From an uncultured Coriobacteriaceae bacterium (GTDB lineage Bacteria > Actinomycetota > Coriobacteriia > Coriobacteriales > Atopobiaceae): DNA of 56,853 bases. This document shows, piece after piece, positions 15,293 through 24,497 of the stretch. Made by a program: the position numbers and the translations under genes. A model generated the notes under the pieces. It was not told the origin of the DNA. It made no database searches and worked only from the letters and a program-made list of their open reading frames with translations. The stretch is taken from NCBI GenBank assembly GCA_947426865.1, contig CANEFS010000004.1, positions 1 to 56,853 on the forward strand. Reading direction: 5' to 3'. The stretch's first letter is position 1. Each line of letters opens with the position of its first letter.

Positions 15293-16546
15293 ATGGCAAG
15301 AAAAGACCGAGAAAGCAGAGATCGTTCCCGCCGGTCCCGTGGCCGAGAAAACCCTCGCGAACAGAGACTCACGAACAATCGTTTCTCGTCCCGCGAAAAA
15401 GAGCGCGTGCCCGCTCAACAGATGCTTGCCCATCGGGAACCGCAGGGCCGCACGAGAAACAACGCTCTCACGAACCCCCATGCATCTACGCAGCCTTCAC
15501 AGCAGGAAAACTTTCGTAGGAACCCTCCTCCACGCAATAAAGAAACGAATCCGCAAACGCAGAAGACCACTCCTTCAATCAACCATCGCGGGCGTGAACC
15601 AGAGGCAACGGCAAAGCTCCCTCAAGAGCGAAAAGCAAATTCTCGCAAGCAGCGCTTCCTCGGCTCGGCACACGACCAGCAACAAAGACGCACCTTCCCT
15701 CTTCGAACGGTGGCTGCCTGCGTCATCGCTGCCATCCTTTTAGTAGGAGGCGTCTCTCTCGCAACGCACTTCTCGACTCATCCCTTGCCGGGCGGAGACA
15801 CAGGACAGACTTCAGCCAACCAAGACGGTCAAAACACGACCGAAAACCTCGTGGCCCAAAAGCTCAACACCATTGCCAGCAACATTGTGACCATTTCCGA
15901 AAGTGTCAACAGTCTACAAGACCAAGGTTATAAAATGGGTTTTGCAACTTCTGCGATTACGAATGGGGCGAACCTTACCTACGACGCGAATCGCTCTTTT
16001 TATAGCGCTTCTTCCATTAAAGGTCCCTACATTCTTTCTACCATTGAGCGCATCGGAAGCATTCCCTCCTCGTTGCGCCAGGACATCGCAGAGGCCATCG
16101 AAAACTCCGACAACGATTCTTACTACACCGTTCTCAACAATCTAGGTGCCGCGGCGATTAACGCAGAACTTGCCTCGGTTGGTGCCTCCGACACGCTTGC
16201 GGCTCGTTCGCCCTTCCTCGACATCACGCCCGCTCAACTCTGTGGGCTTTGGAAAATTTCCTATCCGTTCACCACGAGCAATTCGGCGGCCGCGCAAACG
16301 CTACGCCCTTATTTTGCCGAGACCGTCCGCAGTCAGATTAAAGAGCTGGAGGTTTCCTCGACTTGGTCGAAGGCGGGGTGGATTGTGGAAAGTAACCCCC
16401 ATTACAACGCCACCGTCGACGCGGGTATCGTCAACCGAGACAACCTTGTCTATTGCATGGCGGTGATGACGAACAAGGGCGAGGATTTCGACGCGATTGC
16501 GCCTATCGTGCAAAGTCTTGATGCTATCGAGAAGTGCTTCGCGTAA
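15293..16546 (+). CDS. membrane-anchored serine hydrolase (class A beta-lactamase-like)
   Basis: A 417-residue protein with a long basic, Arg/Asn/Gln-rich cytoplasmic tail (about 1-140), one membrane segment (about 143-165) and an extracellular beta-lactamase-like domain. The serine motif is SSIK (in SASSIKG) and an SDN-type motif appears in ENSDND. The third KTG-type motif is not clear. Proteins of this kind are usually annotated as serine hydrolases acting on cell-wall material; resistance to beta-lactams need not follow. GAGG precedes the start. It converges on murB with a 14-bp gap. Confidence 0.75.
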   Translation: MARKDRESRDRSRRSRGRENPREQRLTNNRFSSREKERVPAQQMLAHREPQGRTRNNALTNPHASTQPSQQENFRRNPPPRNKETNPQTQKTTPSINHRGREPEATAKLPQERKANSRKQRFLGSAHDQQQRRTFPLRTVAACVIAAILLVGGVSLATHFSTHPLPGGDTGQTSANQDGQNTTENLVAQKLNTIASNIVTISESVNSLQDQGYKMGFATSAITNGANLTYDANRSFYSASSIKGPYILSTIERIGSIPSSLRQDIAEAIENSDNDSYYTVLNNLGAAAINAELASVGASDTLAARSPFLDITPAQLCGLWKISYPFTTSNSAAAQTLRPYFAETVRSQIKELEVSSTWSKAGWIVESNPHYNATVDAGIVNRDNLVYCMAVMTNKGEDFDAIAPIVQSLDAIEKCFA

Positions 16547-16560
16547 GCCGCGGCGCGATT

Positions 16561-17538
16561 CTAAAAAGATCCAAGGAACTGAATCTCTGGTTCAAGTTCG
16601 ACACCGAACTGTTTTCTCACTTCAGCTTGCACGTGCTTCACGACGGCTAAAACTTCCGAGGCGGTGCCTCCTCCGACGTTCACAATAAAGCCGTTGTGTT
16701 TCTCGGAGACTTGAATGCCCCCTATGCGAAAACCGGAAAGGCCGGCATCTCCTATAAGCTTGCCCGCAAAGTATCCGGGAGGACGTTTGAAAACCGAACC
16801 GGCACTCGGCAAATCAAGAGGTTGCTTCTCTTCGCGGCGGCGCGTGTAATCCTCCATTTTCGCGCGGATTTTCTCGAAGGGAGCGGTGGTGAGTTCGAAG
16901 GTGGCTGAAAGCACGCAGAGTTTTTCTGCACGAACCTTGCTCATGCGATAACCAAAATTGAGCTCTTCGTTCGTGAGAGTGTGCACCGTTCCGTCGGCAA
17001 AGCGAACCGTCGCCGTCTTCAAGACGTCAGCAATACAGCCCTCGTAAGCACCTGCGTTCATATAGATGGCTCCCCCAATCGTTCCGGGAATGCCGCAGGC
17101 AAATTCAAGACCTGACAGAGAAAGGGCCGCTGCCATCTCGGAAGCATCAATCAGAGAAACGCCGGCCTGCGCCACGAGTTCCGTTCCCTCAACCGAGACA
17201 TCCGTGAGTTGTTGGGAAAGGTCGACAACAACGCCCGGGAAGCCCTCGTCGCTCACAACAAGATCCGAGCCGCGCCCCAAAATAAAAGAGGGCGCGCCTT
17301 GCTCGGAGAGAAGATCGAGAATGGCCTGCGTCTGATTAATACCTGAGGGGATAACGAATAACGCTGCAGGGCCTCCAACCTTAAAGGTGGTGTGCTTTGC
17401 CAGAGGTTCTTTGAGAAGGACGTTTTCCTCGCCAACGATTTCTGCAAGGGCTTGACAGAGAAGCTCTTGTGGATGAGGAGGCTCTGTATTATGTGATGAG
17501 TCTGAAGAATCCACGTTCGCCTTTATTGAGCTTTGCAC
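16561..17538 (-). CDS. murB: UDP-N-acetylenolpyruvoylglucosamine reductase
   Basis: MurB reduces the enolpyruvyl group on UDP-GlcNAc with NADPH and FAD to make UDP-MurNAc, an early step of peptidoglycan synthesis in the cytoplasm. The FAD-binding LGRGSDLVVSDEGF (Asp where Asn is usual), GIPGTIGGAIYMNAGAYG-like block, the proton-donor serine in PSAGSVFKRP and the C-terminal EPEIQFLG glutamate are all present. Two in-frame GTG starts (17538 and 17514) lie in a duplicated GGCGAACGTG segment, each with its own ribosome site. The 325-residue length is normal. Confidence 0.95.
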   Translation of the reverse strand: MQSSIKANVDSSDSSHNTEPPHPQELLCQALAEIVGEENVLLKEPLAKHTTFKVGGPAALFVIPSGINQTQAILDLLSEQGAPSFILGRGSDLVVSDEGFPGVVVDLSQQLTDVSVEGTELVAQAGVSLIDASEMAAALSLSGLEFACGIPGTIGGAIYMNAGAYEGCIADVLKTATVRFADGTVHTLTNEELNFGYRMSKVRAEKLCVLSATFELTTAPFEKIRAKMEDYTRRREEKQPLDLPSAGSVFKRPPGYFAGKLIGDAGLSGFRIGGIQVSEKHNGFIVNVGGGTASEVLAVVKHVQAEVRKQFGVELEPEIQFLGSF

Positions 17539-17586
17539 GTTCGCCTTATTTAAGCTTGCTCGATGCGTTCCTTTGGGAGGCGTCCT

Positions 17587-18762
17587 CTATGCCCAACCCC
17601 AGCGAGCAACAGAGCCGCCGGCCGAGTAATAGTTAATCCAAGCGTCGAGGCTTTGCGTATTGATGTAGCCAATATTGTCGCGCACCTGACCGTTGCCAAT
17701 ATAAATCCCAACGTGTCCGTAAATCTTTCCTGAAGCGGTCCAAGGATGCGAAGGAACCGCAATAATCATGCCCGGTTTCAAGTTAGCGCGATTAGAGCTT
17801 GTGCAATAACGATAATACTGATCAACCGCGTTTCCGCCCGGATAACCGCAACCGGCCGCTTGATAGACCAAACTTACCCAAGCAGCACAAAGGCCAGCTC
17901 CAGGGGAGGCCACACGCGACGTCGCCGCAACGATTTCTGCTCCCTTATCGGAAGGAGCCGGAGACGGGGACGGCGAGGGCGATGGAGAAGGTGAAGGCGA
18001 GGGCGACGGAGAAGGTGTTCCGCCACCGCCATCAATAATCTCTGCGTCCTTCTCGGCAAGAAGTTGCTTCACTTCCGCTGAAAGTCCATTAACGATTGCG
18101 CTTACTTGCGACTGCTTTGCCTTAACCGATTCAAGTTCGGCCTCCTGCTGACTCTTAAGAGCGTCAAGCTCTGCTTTGGTTTGCTCAAGGCTCTGGCGCG
18201 CACTGTCGACTTCGGCAATGAGGTCAGCATCGGATTCGGCAATCTTGCTGAAGTAGTAAATGTTTGAAGAGAGCTCCTCAAACGAGCTGGAAGCCAGAAG
18301 AACGTCCAAGATATTGGTTGAACCATTTTTATAATCGGCGTTCATGCGCTTGCCGAGCACCTCGCGCTTCTGAGCAAGCTCCACTTCTTTCTGAGCAATT
18401 TGTTCGTTGACCGCCTCTGAAGCCGTCATCGTGTCGGAAAGTTTTTGAGCCGACTCTTGGCTCTGCTTAGCGATTTCTTCAATCTGTGCCTCAGCGCGAG
18501 CGAGTTCAGCCTGGGCCGAGGAAAGCGTTTGAGCAGGGACCGAAGCAGGCGTCGTAAAGAGAGAGGCGCCCATCAAAAGAGATATAAACGTAGCAAGCGC
18601 AAACCCGCCCATGCGGCGCGCGCTCTTCTTAAAAGGAGCCTTTGCCTGAGAAGTCTTCTTGTGAGAAGTCAGAGGGGAAGAAATCATATCGCCCGAGGTA
18701 TTCTCAGAAGAAATTTTTTCTCCAGAATTATGCTTAAGATAATTGTGGTGTACGTGCTTCAT
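17587..18762 (-). CDS. secreted coiled-coil NlpC/P60- or CHAP-type cell-wall hydrolase
   Basis: A 391-residue exported protein. A polar N-terminus of about 50 residues precedes a signal segment (FALATFISLLMGASLF), then a PcsB-like coiled coil (about 80-245), a Ser-Pro repeat linker, and a C-terminal cysteine peptidase-like domain with the likely Cys in AGLCAAW and His in YGHVGIYIG. Such proteins cut peptide bonds in peptidoglycan during division, and in other bacteria the coiled coil contacts FtsEX, also encoded in this window. AAGGAA precedes the start. The long pre-signal tail is unusual. It is followed by murB. Confidence 0.85.
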   Translation of the reverse strand: MKHVHHNYLKHNSGEKISSENTSGDMISSPLTSHKKTSQAKAPFKKSARRMGGFALATFISLLMGASLFTTPASVPAQTLSSAQAELARAEAQIEEIAKQSQESAQKLSDTMTASEAVNEQIAQKEVELAQKREVLGKRMNADYKNGSTNILDVLLASSSFEELSSNIYYFSKIAESDADLIAEVDSARQSLEQTKAELDALKSQQEAELESVKAKQSQVSAIVNGLSAEVKQLLAEKDAEIIDGGGGTPSPSPSPSPSPSPSPSPSPAPSDKGAEIVAATSRVASPGAGLCAAWVSLVYQAAGCGYPGGNAVDQYYRYCTSSNRANLKPGMIIAVPSHPWTASGKIYGHVGIYIGNGQVRDNIGYINTQSLDAWINYYSAGGSVARWGWA

Positions 18763-18887
18763 TTTTGTTCCTTTTTTTCACCGCGTGGCTGGTCGATTAA
18801 TCATTTTGCGCCTGGTTCGCCTTTCAAGTTCACCGAAGTGCTCTGGGGATTAACCATCTGCTGTTGGTTCTTAAAAGCCCATATATG

Positions 18888-19766
18888 TTAGCAGTTAAGA
18901 ATCAAAAAGACAATGAATCCTCCACAAACTGCACACATGGCAAAGTCGAGGAGGCGGAAGGAAAAAGAAGTCAGATACGTGCGCTTTTGTCCCACTTCGT
19001 AGGCCCTTGAGTCCAAAGCGGCCGAGAGATTCGTGGCATGTCGCAAAAGGGCACGCAAAAGGGGGACGACGGTGGCCGTGATGGCCCTCTCTTGGGATGC
19101 GGGATGCAACTCTTTCCTCTGGCTTTCCTCTTGGCTTGCTTGCTGGGCTCCTTGTTGCTTTGCGCTCTTTTTTGCCACGCGCTTTCCACTGTGTGTTGTG
19201 GCGCGGTTTCCACTGTGCTTTCCCCGCAGCTCTTGGGCTTCTCGAAGTGTTCGATACTCCCTCCCCACGACCGGAAGAAAGCGAAGCGAAAGCACCATAA
19301 CATCTGCCAGTGCATCTATTGGAATCTTAATTAAGCGAAGGGGTGAGAGAAGAGATTGGATGGCTCGGGCGCAAAGGGGCGCGGGAAGTGCGGTGAGCAA
19401 AAGGGAACCCCATAAAACCAAAAGCGTAAGGCGGCAAGAAAAAAGGAGGAATGTGCGAATGCCAGCTGTCGTAATGCTCACAATCCCCCACTGGAAAAGG
19501 GGCGTTCCTTCCAAATTGAAAAAGAGATTCAGACTCGTAATGAAGATGAGGACAAGAGCCGGCCCAAGAGCGTTTTTGAAAACGGTGATTGGGTTGGCTT
19601 TCACAATGGCGCATAAGATGAGCCAAAAGAGGAGGGCGAGAAAAAACTCAAAGAGGCTGTGGATAAGGAAGGTCCCCACCATGCAAAGCGCAACGGAGCA
19701 AACGACGGCCCGAGGGTCCGCTGTCCAAACCGGACGGCGTGTGGCTGTTTGTTTTGACCGGCGCAT
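18888..19766 (-). CDS. ecfT: ECF transporter transmembrane (T) component
   Basis: EcfT is the membrane scaffold that couples ATPases to the substrate-binding S component in energy-coupling factor vitamin importers. The 292-residue protein has four to six membrane segments and the two coupling helices with Ala-Arg-Gly-like motifs (REAQELRG and ALDSRAYEVG), which dock into the ATPases. A hydrophilic Lys/Gln/Ser insertion separates them. It lies 18 bp after the fused EcfA gene, in the order S-A-A'-T. Confidence 0.88.
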   Translation of the reverse strand: MRRSKQTATRRPVWTADPRAVVCSVALCMVGTFLIHSLFEFFLALLFWLILCAIVKANPITVFKNALGPALVLIFITSLNLFFNLEGTPLFQWGIVSITTAGIRTFLLFSCRLTLLVLWGSLLLTALPAPLCARAIQSLLSPLRLIKIPIDALADVMVLSLRFLPVVGREYRTLREAQELRGKHSGNRATTHSGKRVAKKSAKQQGAQQASQEESQRKELHPASQERAITATVVPLLRALLRHATNLSAALDSRAYEVGQKRTYLTSFSFRLLDFAMCAVCGGFIVFLILNC

Positions 19767-19784
19767 GAGAAAGTTCGTTTTCCT

Positions 19785-21743
19785 TTACGCCTCATGCGTT
19801 TGATTCGTTTGGTGCGTCCCGCTGTTGACAAGGTCGTCAGCAAGCTCACCCACGTCTGCGGGATAAGGATGCTCTTTACCAAAGATTTTCTCGGCCACCT
19901 GCATCGTCCAAGGAAGCTCAACATTGAACCGAGAGAGAAGTTTTTCCTGCGCGAAAAAGTCCTTAGGAGGAGCGGCAAACTGAATCGTGTTTTTCGCAAG
20001 GAGCGCCACCTGTCCTGCAACGGCAGCTTCGTTCATGTCGTGGGTTGTGAAGAGAATCGTTTTACCCTTTGCAGCGAGCTTCAACAGGATGTTTCGGAGG
20101 CGTTTGGCAGCCGCAAAGTCTAGGCCTGCAAAAGGTTCGTCGAAAGCAAGCACGTCCGGCCCCATCGCGATAATTCCTGCGATAGCAACGAGGCGGGCCT
20201 GACCGGTGGACAGCCCAAAGGGAGAAGCTTCTGAGAGGTGCTCGATGCCAAGGTCGCGCAAGGTCTCCCTCGCCCGCGACGCCGCCTCCCCTTCCGAGAG
20301 CCCCAAATTTAGAGGACCGTATTGAACGTCTTGCAGCACCGTTTCTGCGAAAAGTTGGCGCTCGGGGGCTTGCATGACGTAGCCCACTTTTGCTGACCAA
20401 TTCTTCTTGCGTTTTTTATAATGCAAAAACCTCGTCTCATAAAGAGGCGTTTCATCTTCAACGAGAATCTCTCCATCGAAATTTGGAAAAAGCCCGGCGA
20501 TAGCTTTAAACAGCGTTGTCTTTCCTGCACCTGTCTCCCCTATGAGAGCGCATGTCGTTGCGGGCTCAACAGAAAGAAAGACGCTGCGGAGAACCTCTTT
20601 TTCGCCCACATTTTTGGGCGTCTCTTTGCTCCCTATGACGCTCGCGTTTTTCTCATCGTTTTTGTAAGAGAAAGAGAGATCTTTAATCGAGACACTCTTT
20701 TGCGAAGCATCTTCTTTTTTTCTGTCTGCAGCAGGCTCTGCTTTTGCGTTCGCGGCAGGCTCTGCTTTTGTGTTCATGGCAGGCTCTGCTTTTGCGTTCC
20801 CATCGCCTTCGCGCGCATCGTCTGCGTTTGCAAACGTTTCCGTCCGCATCACGAATTTCTTCTCGAGAGAAGCGATGAGCTCGTCTTCGTAAGGCGTATG
20901 CGAGACTTCAAGGCCGCGCTTCTCCAAGGCCAGCTCAAGTTGTTGGGCGAAGGGCAAACCCAAACCAAGCTCCCGCATTTTTTTCGGGTCGTCAAAAACC
21001 TCCGACGGCGTTCCTAATGCCGCAACTTTTCCCGCATTCAAAACCAACACACGCTCAGCCGAAAGCGCCTCCTCTACCGAGTGCGTAATAAAGACGGTCG
21101 TGAGCGAGAAGTCAGAAAGCGACTGGAAAAGAGTCTTGCGCGTCGCTGCATCCAAGTGCGAAGCAGCCTCGTCCAGAATTAAAAGTTGGGGCCGCATTGC
21201 CAACGCCGAAGCCAAAACCAACTTCTGCTGCTGCCCGCCAGAAAGCGTCATGGGATTCGCGTCACGCAACTCTAATAACCCAAAACGCTCAAGTGAATCG
21301 GCCAAAACCGCTTCGATTTCCTCCCGAGAAAAACCTAGATTCTCGGGGCCAAAAACGATGTCGTCTGTCACCGTCATGCCCACAATTTGATCTTCGGGCT
21401 CCTGAAATACCATCGCAATTTTTTTGCGCGCGCATGCGTAGGCCTCCGCATGCGGAGCGTCATTCTCAAAACAGGTTTCAGAAAAGAGCTCGACAGTTCC
21501 CCTATCAGGGGCTTCAAGCCCCGCAATCAAGCGAGCAAGGGTCGACTTTCCTGATCCATTTGCACCAACAATAGCCAGGCTCTTCCCCTGCTTTATTCCA
21601 AGTGATACTCCTTTAAGCGCCCACGTTTCTGTCGACGCTTCGTCTGCGCCTTCCGCTCCTTTTTCTGCCTCCACGCTCTCTTCGTAGCTGTAGGAAACAT
21701 CCGTGAGGCGCACTATTTCTTTCACAGGGTTTCTCGGTGTCAT
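19785..21743 (-). CDS. ecfA: fused ECF transporter ATPase EcfA-EcfA'
   Basis: One 652-residue chain holds both ATPases of an ECF transporter. The N-terminal half has Walker A GANGSGKST, Q-loop QEPEDQIVG, signature LSGGQQQK and Walker B LLILDEAASH. The C-terminal half has Walker A GETGAGKTT, Q-loop QAPERQLF, a variant signature LSTGQARL and Walker B LAFDEPFAG. The linker carries three 8-residue repeats (NTKAEPAA-like). In most bacteria these are two genes. The start codon directly follows the stop of the S-component gene. Confidence 0.92.
   Translation of the reverse strand: MTPRNPVKEIVRLTDVSYSYEESVEAEKGAEGADEASTETWALKGVSLGIKQGKSLAIVGANGSGKSTLARLIAGLEAPDRGTVELFSETCFENDAPHAEAYACARKKIAMVFQEPEDQIVGMTVTDDIVFGPENLGFSREEIEAVLADSLERFGLLELRDANPMTLSGGQQQKLVLASALAMRPQLLILDEAASHLDAATRKTLFQSLSDFSLTTVFITHSVEEALSAERVLVLNAGKVAALGTPSEVFDDPKKMRELGLGLPFAQQLELALEKRGLEVSHTPYEDELIASLEKKFVMRTETFANADDAREGDGNAKAEPAMNTKAEPAANAKAEPAADRKKEDASQKSVSIKDLSFSYKNDEKNASVIGSKETPKNVGEKEVLRSVFLSVEPATTCALIGETGAGKTTLFKAIAGLFPNFDGEILVEDETPLYETRFLHYKKRKKNWSAKVGYVMQAPERQLFAETVLQDVQYGPLNLGLSEGEAASRARETLRDLGIEHLSEASPFGLSTGQARLVAIAGIIAMGPDVLAFDEPFAGLDFAAAKRLRNILLKLAAKGKTILFTTHDMNEAAVAGQVALLAKNTIQFAAPPKDFFAQEKLLSRFNVELPWTMQVAEKIFGKEHPYPADVGELADDLVNSGTHQTNQTHEA
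20731..20802. repeat. three 24-bp repeats in the ecfA linker
   Basis: Three tandem 24-bp units (20731, 20755, 20779) encode the Ala-Lys-Glu-Pro linker between the two ATPase domains. They keep the reading frame, so copy changes would only alter linker length. Confidence 0.85.
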
Positions 21744-22364
21744 TTAAGTTCCAATCGCTTTGCTGAGAGGCTTATATAAAACGAGCGTGATGAGGGCGTT
21801 CAACGTGGCCTTTATGAGATTGAAGGGCAGAAGTATAGGCACCACGAGCCCTAGCACTACCTCGAAAGTGAGGCCGGTATAGAGAGGTGTCAGGCAGAGG
21901 TTGAGCAAAATCGCGAGGCCAATTTGCACGATGCTTGCAACGATGAGGGCAACAACGGCTCCGGCTCGCGTGCGGCGAAGCGCATAGATGCTTGCGGCCA
22001 CAAGCACGGTCACGACATTTGTCAGAAGCGCGATGATGGCTCCGATGGGCTCGACGAAAAGATGAGCGCACCAGGGAAGTACGGCAACGACAGCGCCGGT
22101 TGCCTGTCCAAAGGCAAGGCCCGCAATGAGGGCAACGACTCCGCTCAGGTCGTATTTCAAAAAGGGGGCAGCGGGCAAGATGGGAATCTCGATGAAGCTG
22201 AGAAGGAGAGCGGCAGCCACAAAAAGGGCACAAAGGGAAATCCTCTTAGAGTCCCAAAACGAGGAAGCGCCTTCTTTGGTGGAATGTCTTTTTGGTTTTC
22301 GGTTCGAAGGGGACATGGTAAAAAGTGTTGACCAATAATCGTCGGCGCCTCCATAAGCCTTCAT
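21744..22364 (-). CDS. ECF transporter S component, RibU-like
   Basis: A small membrane protein of 206 residues with about six helices. The segment PFLKYDLSGVVALIAGLAFG fits the riboflavin-binding family RibU, so riboflavin is the likely substrate. The N-terminal 40 residues are polar and may be an extension; an internal ATG at 22316 is another possible start. Neither start has a clear ribosome site, but the ATG at 22364 lies 4 nt after the upstream stop, which favours coupled translation. Riboflavin specificity is inferred. Confidence 0.8.
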   Translation of the reverse strand: MKAYGGADDYWSTLFTMSPSNRKPKRHSTKEGASSFWDSKRISLCALFVAAALLLSFIEIPILPAAPFLKYDLSGVVALIAGLAFGQATGAVVAVLPWCAHLFVEPIGAIIALLTNVVTVLVAASIYALRRTRAGAVVALIVASIVQIGLAILLNLCLTPLYTGLTFEVVLGLVVPILLPFNLIKATLNALITLVLYKPLSKAIGT

Positions 22365-22368
22365 CTAA

Positions 22369-23295
22369 TTACAAAGGAAAATCAGCGAAGGCGCTGCAAA
22401 TTCCGTCCAAAATCAGACCGGCCAACATCTGCGCATCGTTGCTCGTAAAAGATCCCTCAAAGTTCGCTTTGTCGGTGGGCAGTTGCAATAAAATTTTCAC
22501 GGGTGTCTCGCGCGAAGAAGAGGCCGCCGTGTGAAGGCGCCGAGCAAAATCTTTGCCCACCTCATCCATCGAGATGAACGAGATGCCAACCGTCCGCGAG
22601 GGAGCGGCTGTGGTGAGCGTGAGAAGCACCTTGATATTGCCTTTCTCGGCCGGCTCGGCTTCATCCATCAAAATGAGTTTTGAGTTTTCGTTTGTGGCAG
22701 AAGCCAAGTTCCAAATGCGCGCCGCAACGTTTCTTGATATCGCATCCACTGCCGAGAGACCCAACGGAATTTCATCCAATACGGAGACGGCGCGAGCAAA
22801 TCCCATGGGGTGCTCGAGAGGGGCCTCCGCTTTTCGCTCATCATCCCAGACGTGGCGCATGCGCAAAATGGCATTGAACGTATCCGGGAAGCACATGCCG
22901 TCTGGCATCATGCCAACGTTCTCTTGAAACTGCTTGACGGCCGCCTCTGTGTGCGGACCAAAATAGCCGTCGTGCTCGCAGGAAAAACCCAGGATATTAA
23001 GGGCTTTTTGAAGCGTTGCCACATCGCGGCCATGAAAGTTGGGGAGGCGTAAATAAAGAGTGCGGTCACCTAAGCTGTACGTTTCATCAACCAGTTTCGA
23101 CCACGTAAGTGCATCAACTTCGTTGCCAAATGGAAGCTTTTGGTCTTCTCGAAATTGAACGATGGCGCCCTCGGTCGTGTCGCCAAAACACTTCTGGTCT
23201 GTCTCCGCCTCATCGATTTCGTAGCCAAGGGAGACGAGACGCGCCTGCACGTCTTCAACCGCAGATCCTGTTTGTTCTTTTTGAATCGGTTCCAT
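22369..23295 (-). CDS. CwlM-like protein with two peptidoglycan-binding domains
   Basis: A 308-residue protein with two PG_binding_1 domains (about 8-70 and 80-150: GDRTLYLRLPNF, DGYFGPHTEAAVKQF) like those of actinobacterial CwlM. The C-terminal part follows the layout of an amidase_3 domain, but I see no zinc His/Glu ligands, so it is probably a pseudo-enzyme. In mycobacteria CwlM is cytoplasmic and regulates MurA rather than cutting peptidoglycan; this protein also has no signal peptide. It is first in a run with the ECF genes. Confidence 0.65.
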   Translation of the reverse strand: MEPIQKEQTGSAVEDVQARLVSLGYEIDEAETDQKCFGDTTEGAIVQFREDQKLPFGNEVDALTWSKLVDETYSLGDRTLYLRLPNFHGRDVATLQKALNILGFSCEHDGYFGPHTEAAVKQFQENVGMMPDGMCFPDTFNAILRMRHVWDDERKAEAPLEHPMGFARAVSVLDEIPLGLSAVDAISRNVAARIWNLASATNENSKLILMDEAEPAEKGNIKVLLTLTTAAPSRTVGISFISMDEVGKDFARRLHTAASSSRETPVKILLQLPTDKANFEGSFTSNDAQMLAGLILDGICSAFADFPL

Positions 23296-23386
23296 CGTCG
23301 CCTATTTTCAGTTCTCTCATAGTCGAGTCTCTTTTTGTTTCGCTCATTGCGTCGCTTATCACTTCTTATTGTCGCGGGGGAGTTTT

Positions 23387-24457
23387 TTAATACGTTCTCT
23401 TCTCGACAAATTCTGCTAACGATTGTAGCGCCTTCTGCGCCTCTGCTCTGTCTGGGTTGGCATCCAGCTCTTCCAGGTGGGCCTCTCGCAAAGAGGTCAT
23501 TGCCCGATTAAGAAGGTCGTGCGAGAAAGTTTCAGCGTAGGCGAAAGCACCCGCCTCTTCAATCAAGTCAACGGCCGCGGCCAGCTCATCGGTCTTCGTT
23601 GTTTGGGAAGAAAGAAACGCCTGAAGCTCCTGCTTTTTGGGTGCTGGCAAATTCTGCAACGCATACGTCGAGAGAAGCGTGCGCTTTCCCTCCGTAATGT
23701 CGGAACGAAAATCTTTTCCTTGCGCTGCCGTCTCACCTTTCAGGTTCAACACATCATCGGTAATCTGAAAGACCACGCCAAGATCCAGACCAAAGTGGCG
23801 AAGCGCCTCAATCACCTCTCCAGAAGCTCCTGCAAAAAGCGCGCCTAAAACAAGCGGCGTTGCCACCGAATACCAAGCGGTTTTAAGCGTCGCCATACGA
23901 AGGTAGTCAGCTGGTGTCACATCCCAGTTCTTCTCGCGAACCCAACCAAGATCAAGCGCTTGCCCTTCCGCGGTGTGGCGCTGCATCGTCGATATTTCTT
24001 TAAGAAGGGCGCGCGCGACGCCATCATCCAACGTCTCGTCTTCCAAAATGCACGCGTACGATTCAATCAAGGCAAGGTCGCCTTGATTAAGCGCCGGCCC
24101 GGTCCCCTCCACTTTGTAGAGGCAAGGGAGACCTCGGCGCGTTTGGGAATTGTCGGCGATGTCGTCGTGGATAAGAGCGGCGGCCTGAAAGTATTCAAGA
24201 GAAGCGGCCACTTGCAGCGCCTCATGCGGATTCGCGCCATAGGCTTGCGCAGCAAGACAGAGCAAAATAGGGCGGGCCCTCTTACCGCCAGAAGCGATGA
24301 AATCTTCTAGGGGGCGATAGAGAAGCGCTTGAATGTCACCTTCACGCGGAAACGCAAAGGCACCCATGAGGGCTGCGTCAACGGCATCGCGCATTTTTTG
24401 GCAGTAGGCAACGAAGAGATTGTCCGTTGCCATAAGAGGGGTATTTTCTTGAGACAT
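23387..24457 (-). CDS. polyprenyl (isoprenyl) diphosphate synthase
   Basis: A trans-isoprenyl diphosphate synthase that condenses isopentenyl diphosphate units onto an allylic primer, for lipid carriers or quinones. The first Asp-rich motif is HDDIADNSQTRRG, and the second is FQITDDVLN, with GGKRARP as the substrate Lys-Arg block. The start at 24457 is chosen because the frame farther upstream lies antisense-like over galE and has no family similarity; GAGGG is about 10 nt upstream. That gives 356 residues, a normal length. Chain length of the product cannot be told. Confidence 0.88.
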   Translation of the reverse strand: MSQENTPLMATDNLFVAYCQKMRDAVDAALMGAFAFPREGDIQALLYRPLEDFIASGGKRARPILLCLAAQAYGANPHEALQVAASLEYFQAAALIHDDIADNSQTRRGLPCLYKVEGTGPALNQGDLALIESYACILEDETLDDGVARALLKEISTMQRHTAEGQALDLGWVREKNWDVTPADYLRMATLKTAWYSVATPLVLGALFAGASGEVIEALRHFGLDLGVVFQITDDVLNLKGETAAQGKDFRSDITEGKRTLLSTYALQNLPAPKKQELQAFLSSQTTKTDELAAAVDLIEEAGAFAYAETFSHDLLNRAMTSLREAHLEELDANPDRAEAQKALQSLAEFVEKRTY

Positions 24458-24497
24458 TTTTTGCAATCCCTCGACGTTGCGCTCGCTCGCACGTCCT

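Noticed and set aside
17946-18014. Repeat encoding Ser-Pro units as a phase-variable tract
   Set aside because: The units are 6 bp with varied codons and keep the frame, so length changes would only alter a linker.
18763-18887. c-di-AMP riboswitch before the NlpC/P60-like gene
   Set aside because: Such leaders are common for cell-wall hydrolases in actinobacteria, but this gap is only 125 bp and I could not find the conserved helices.
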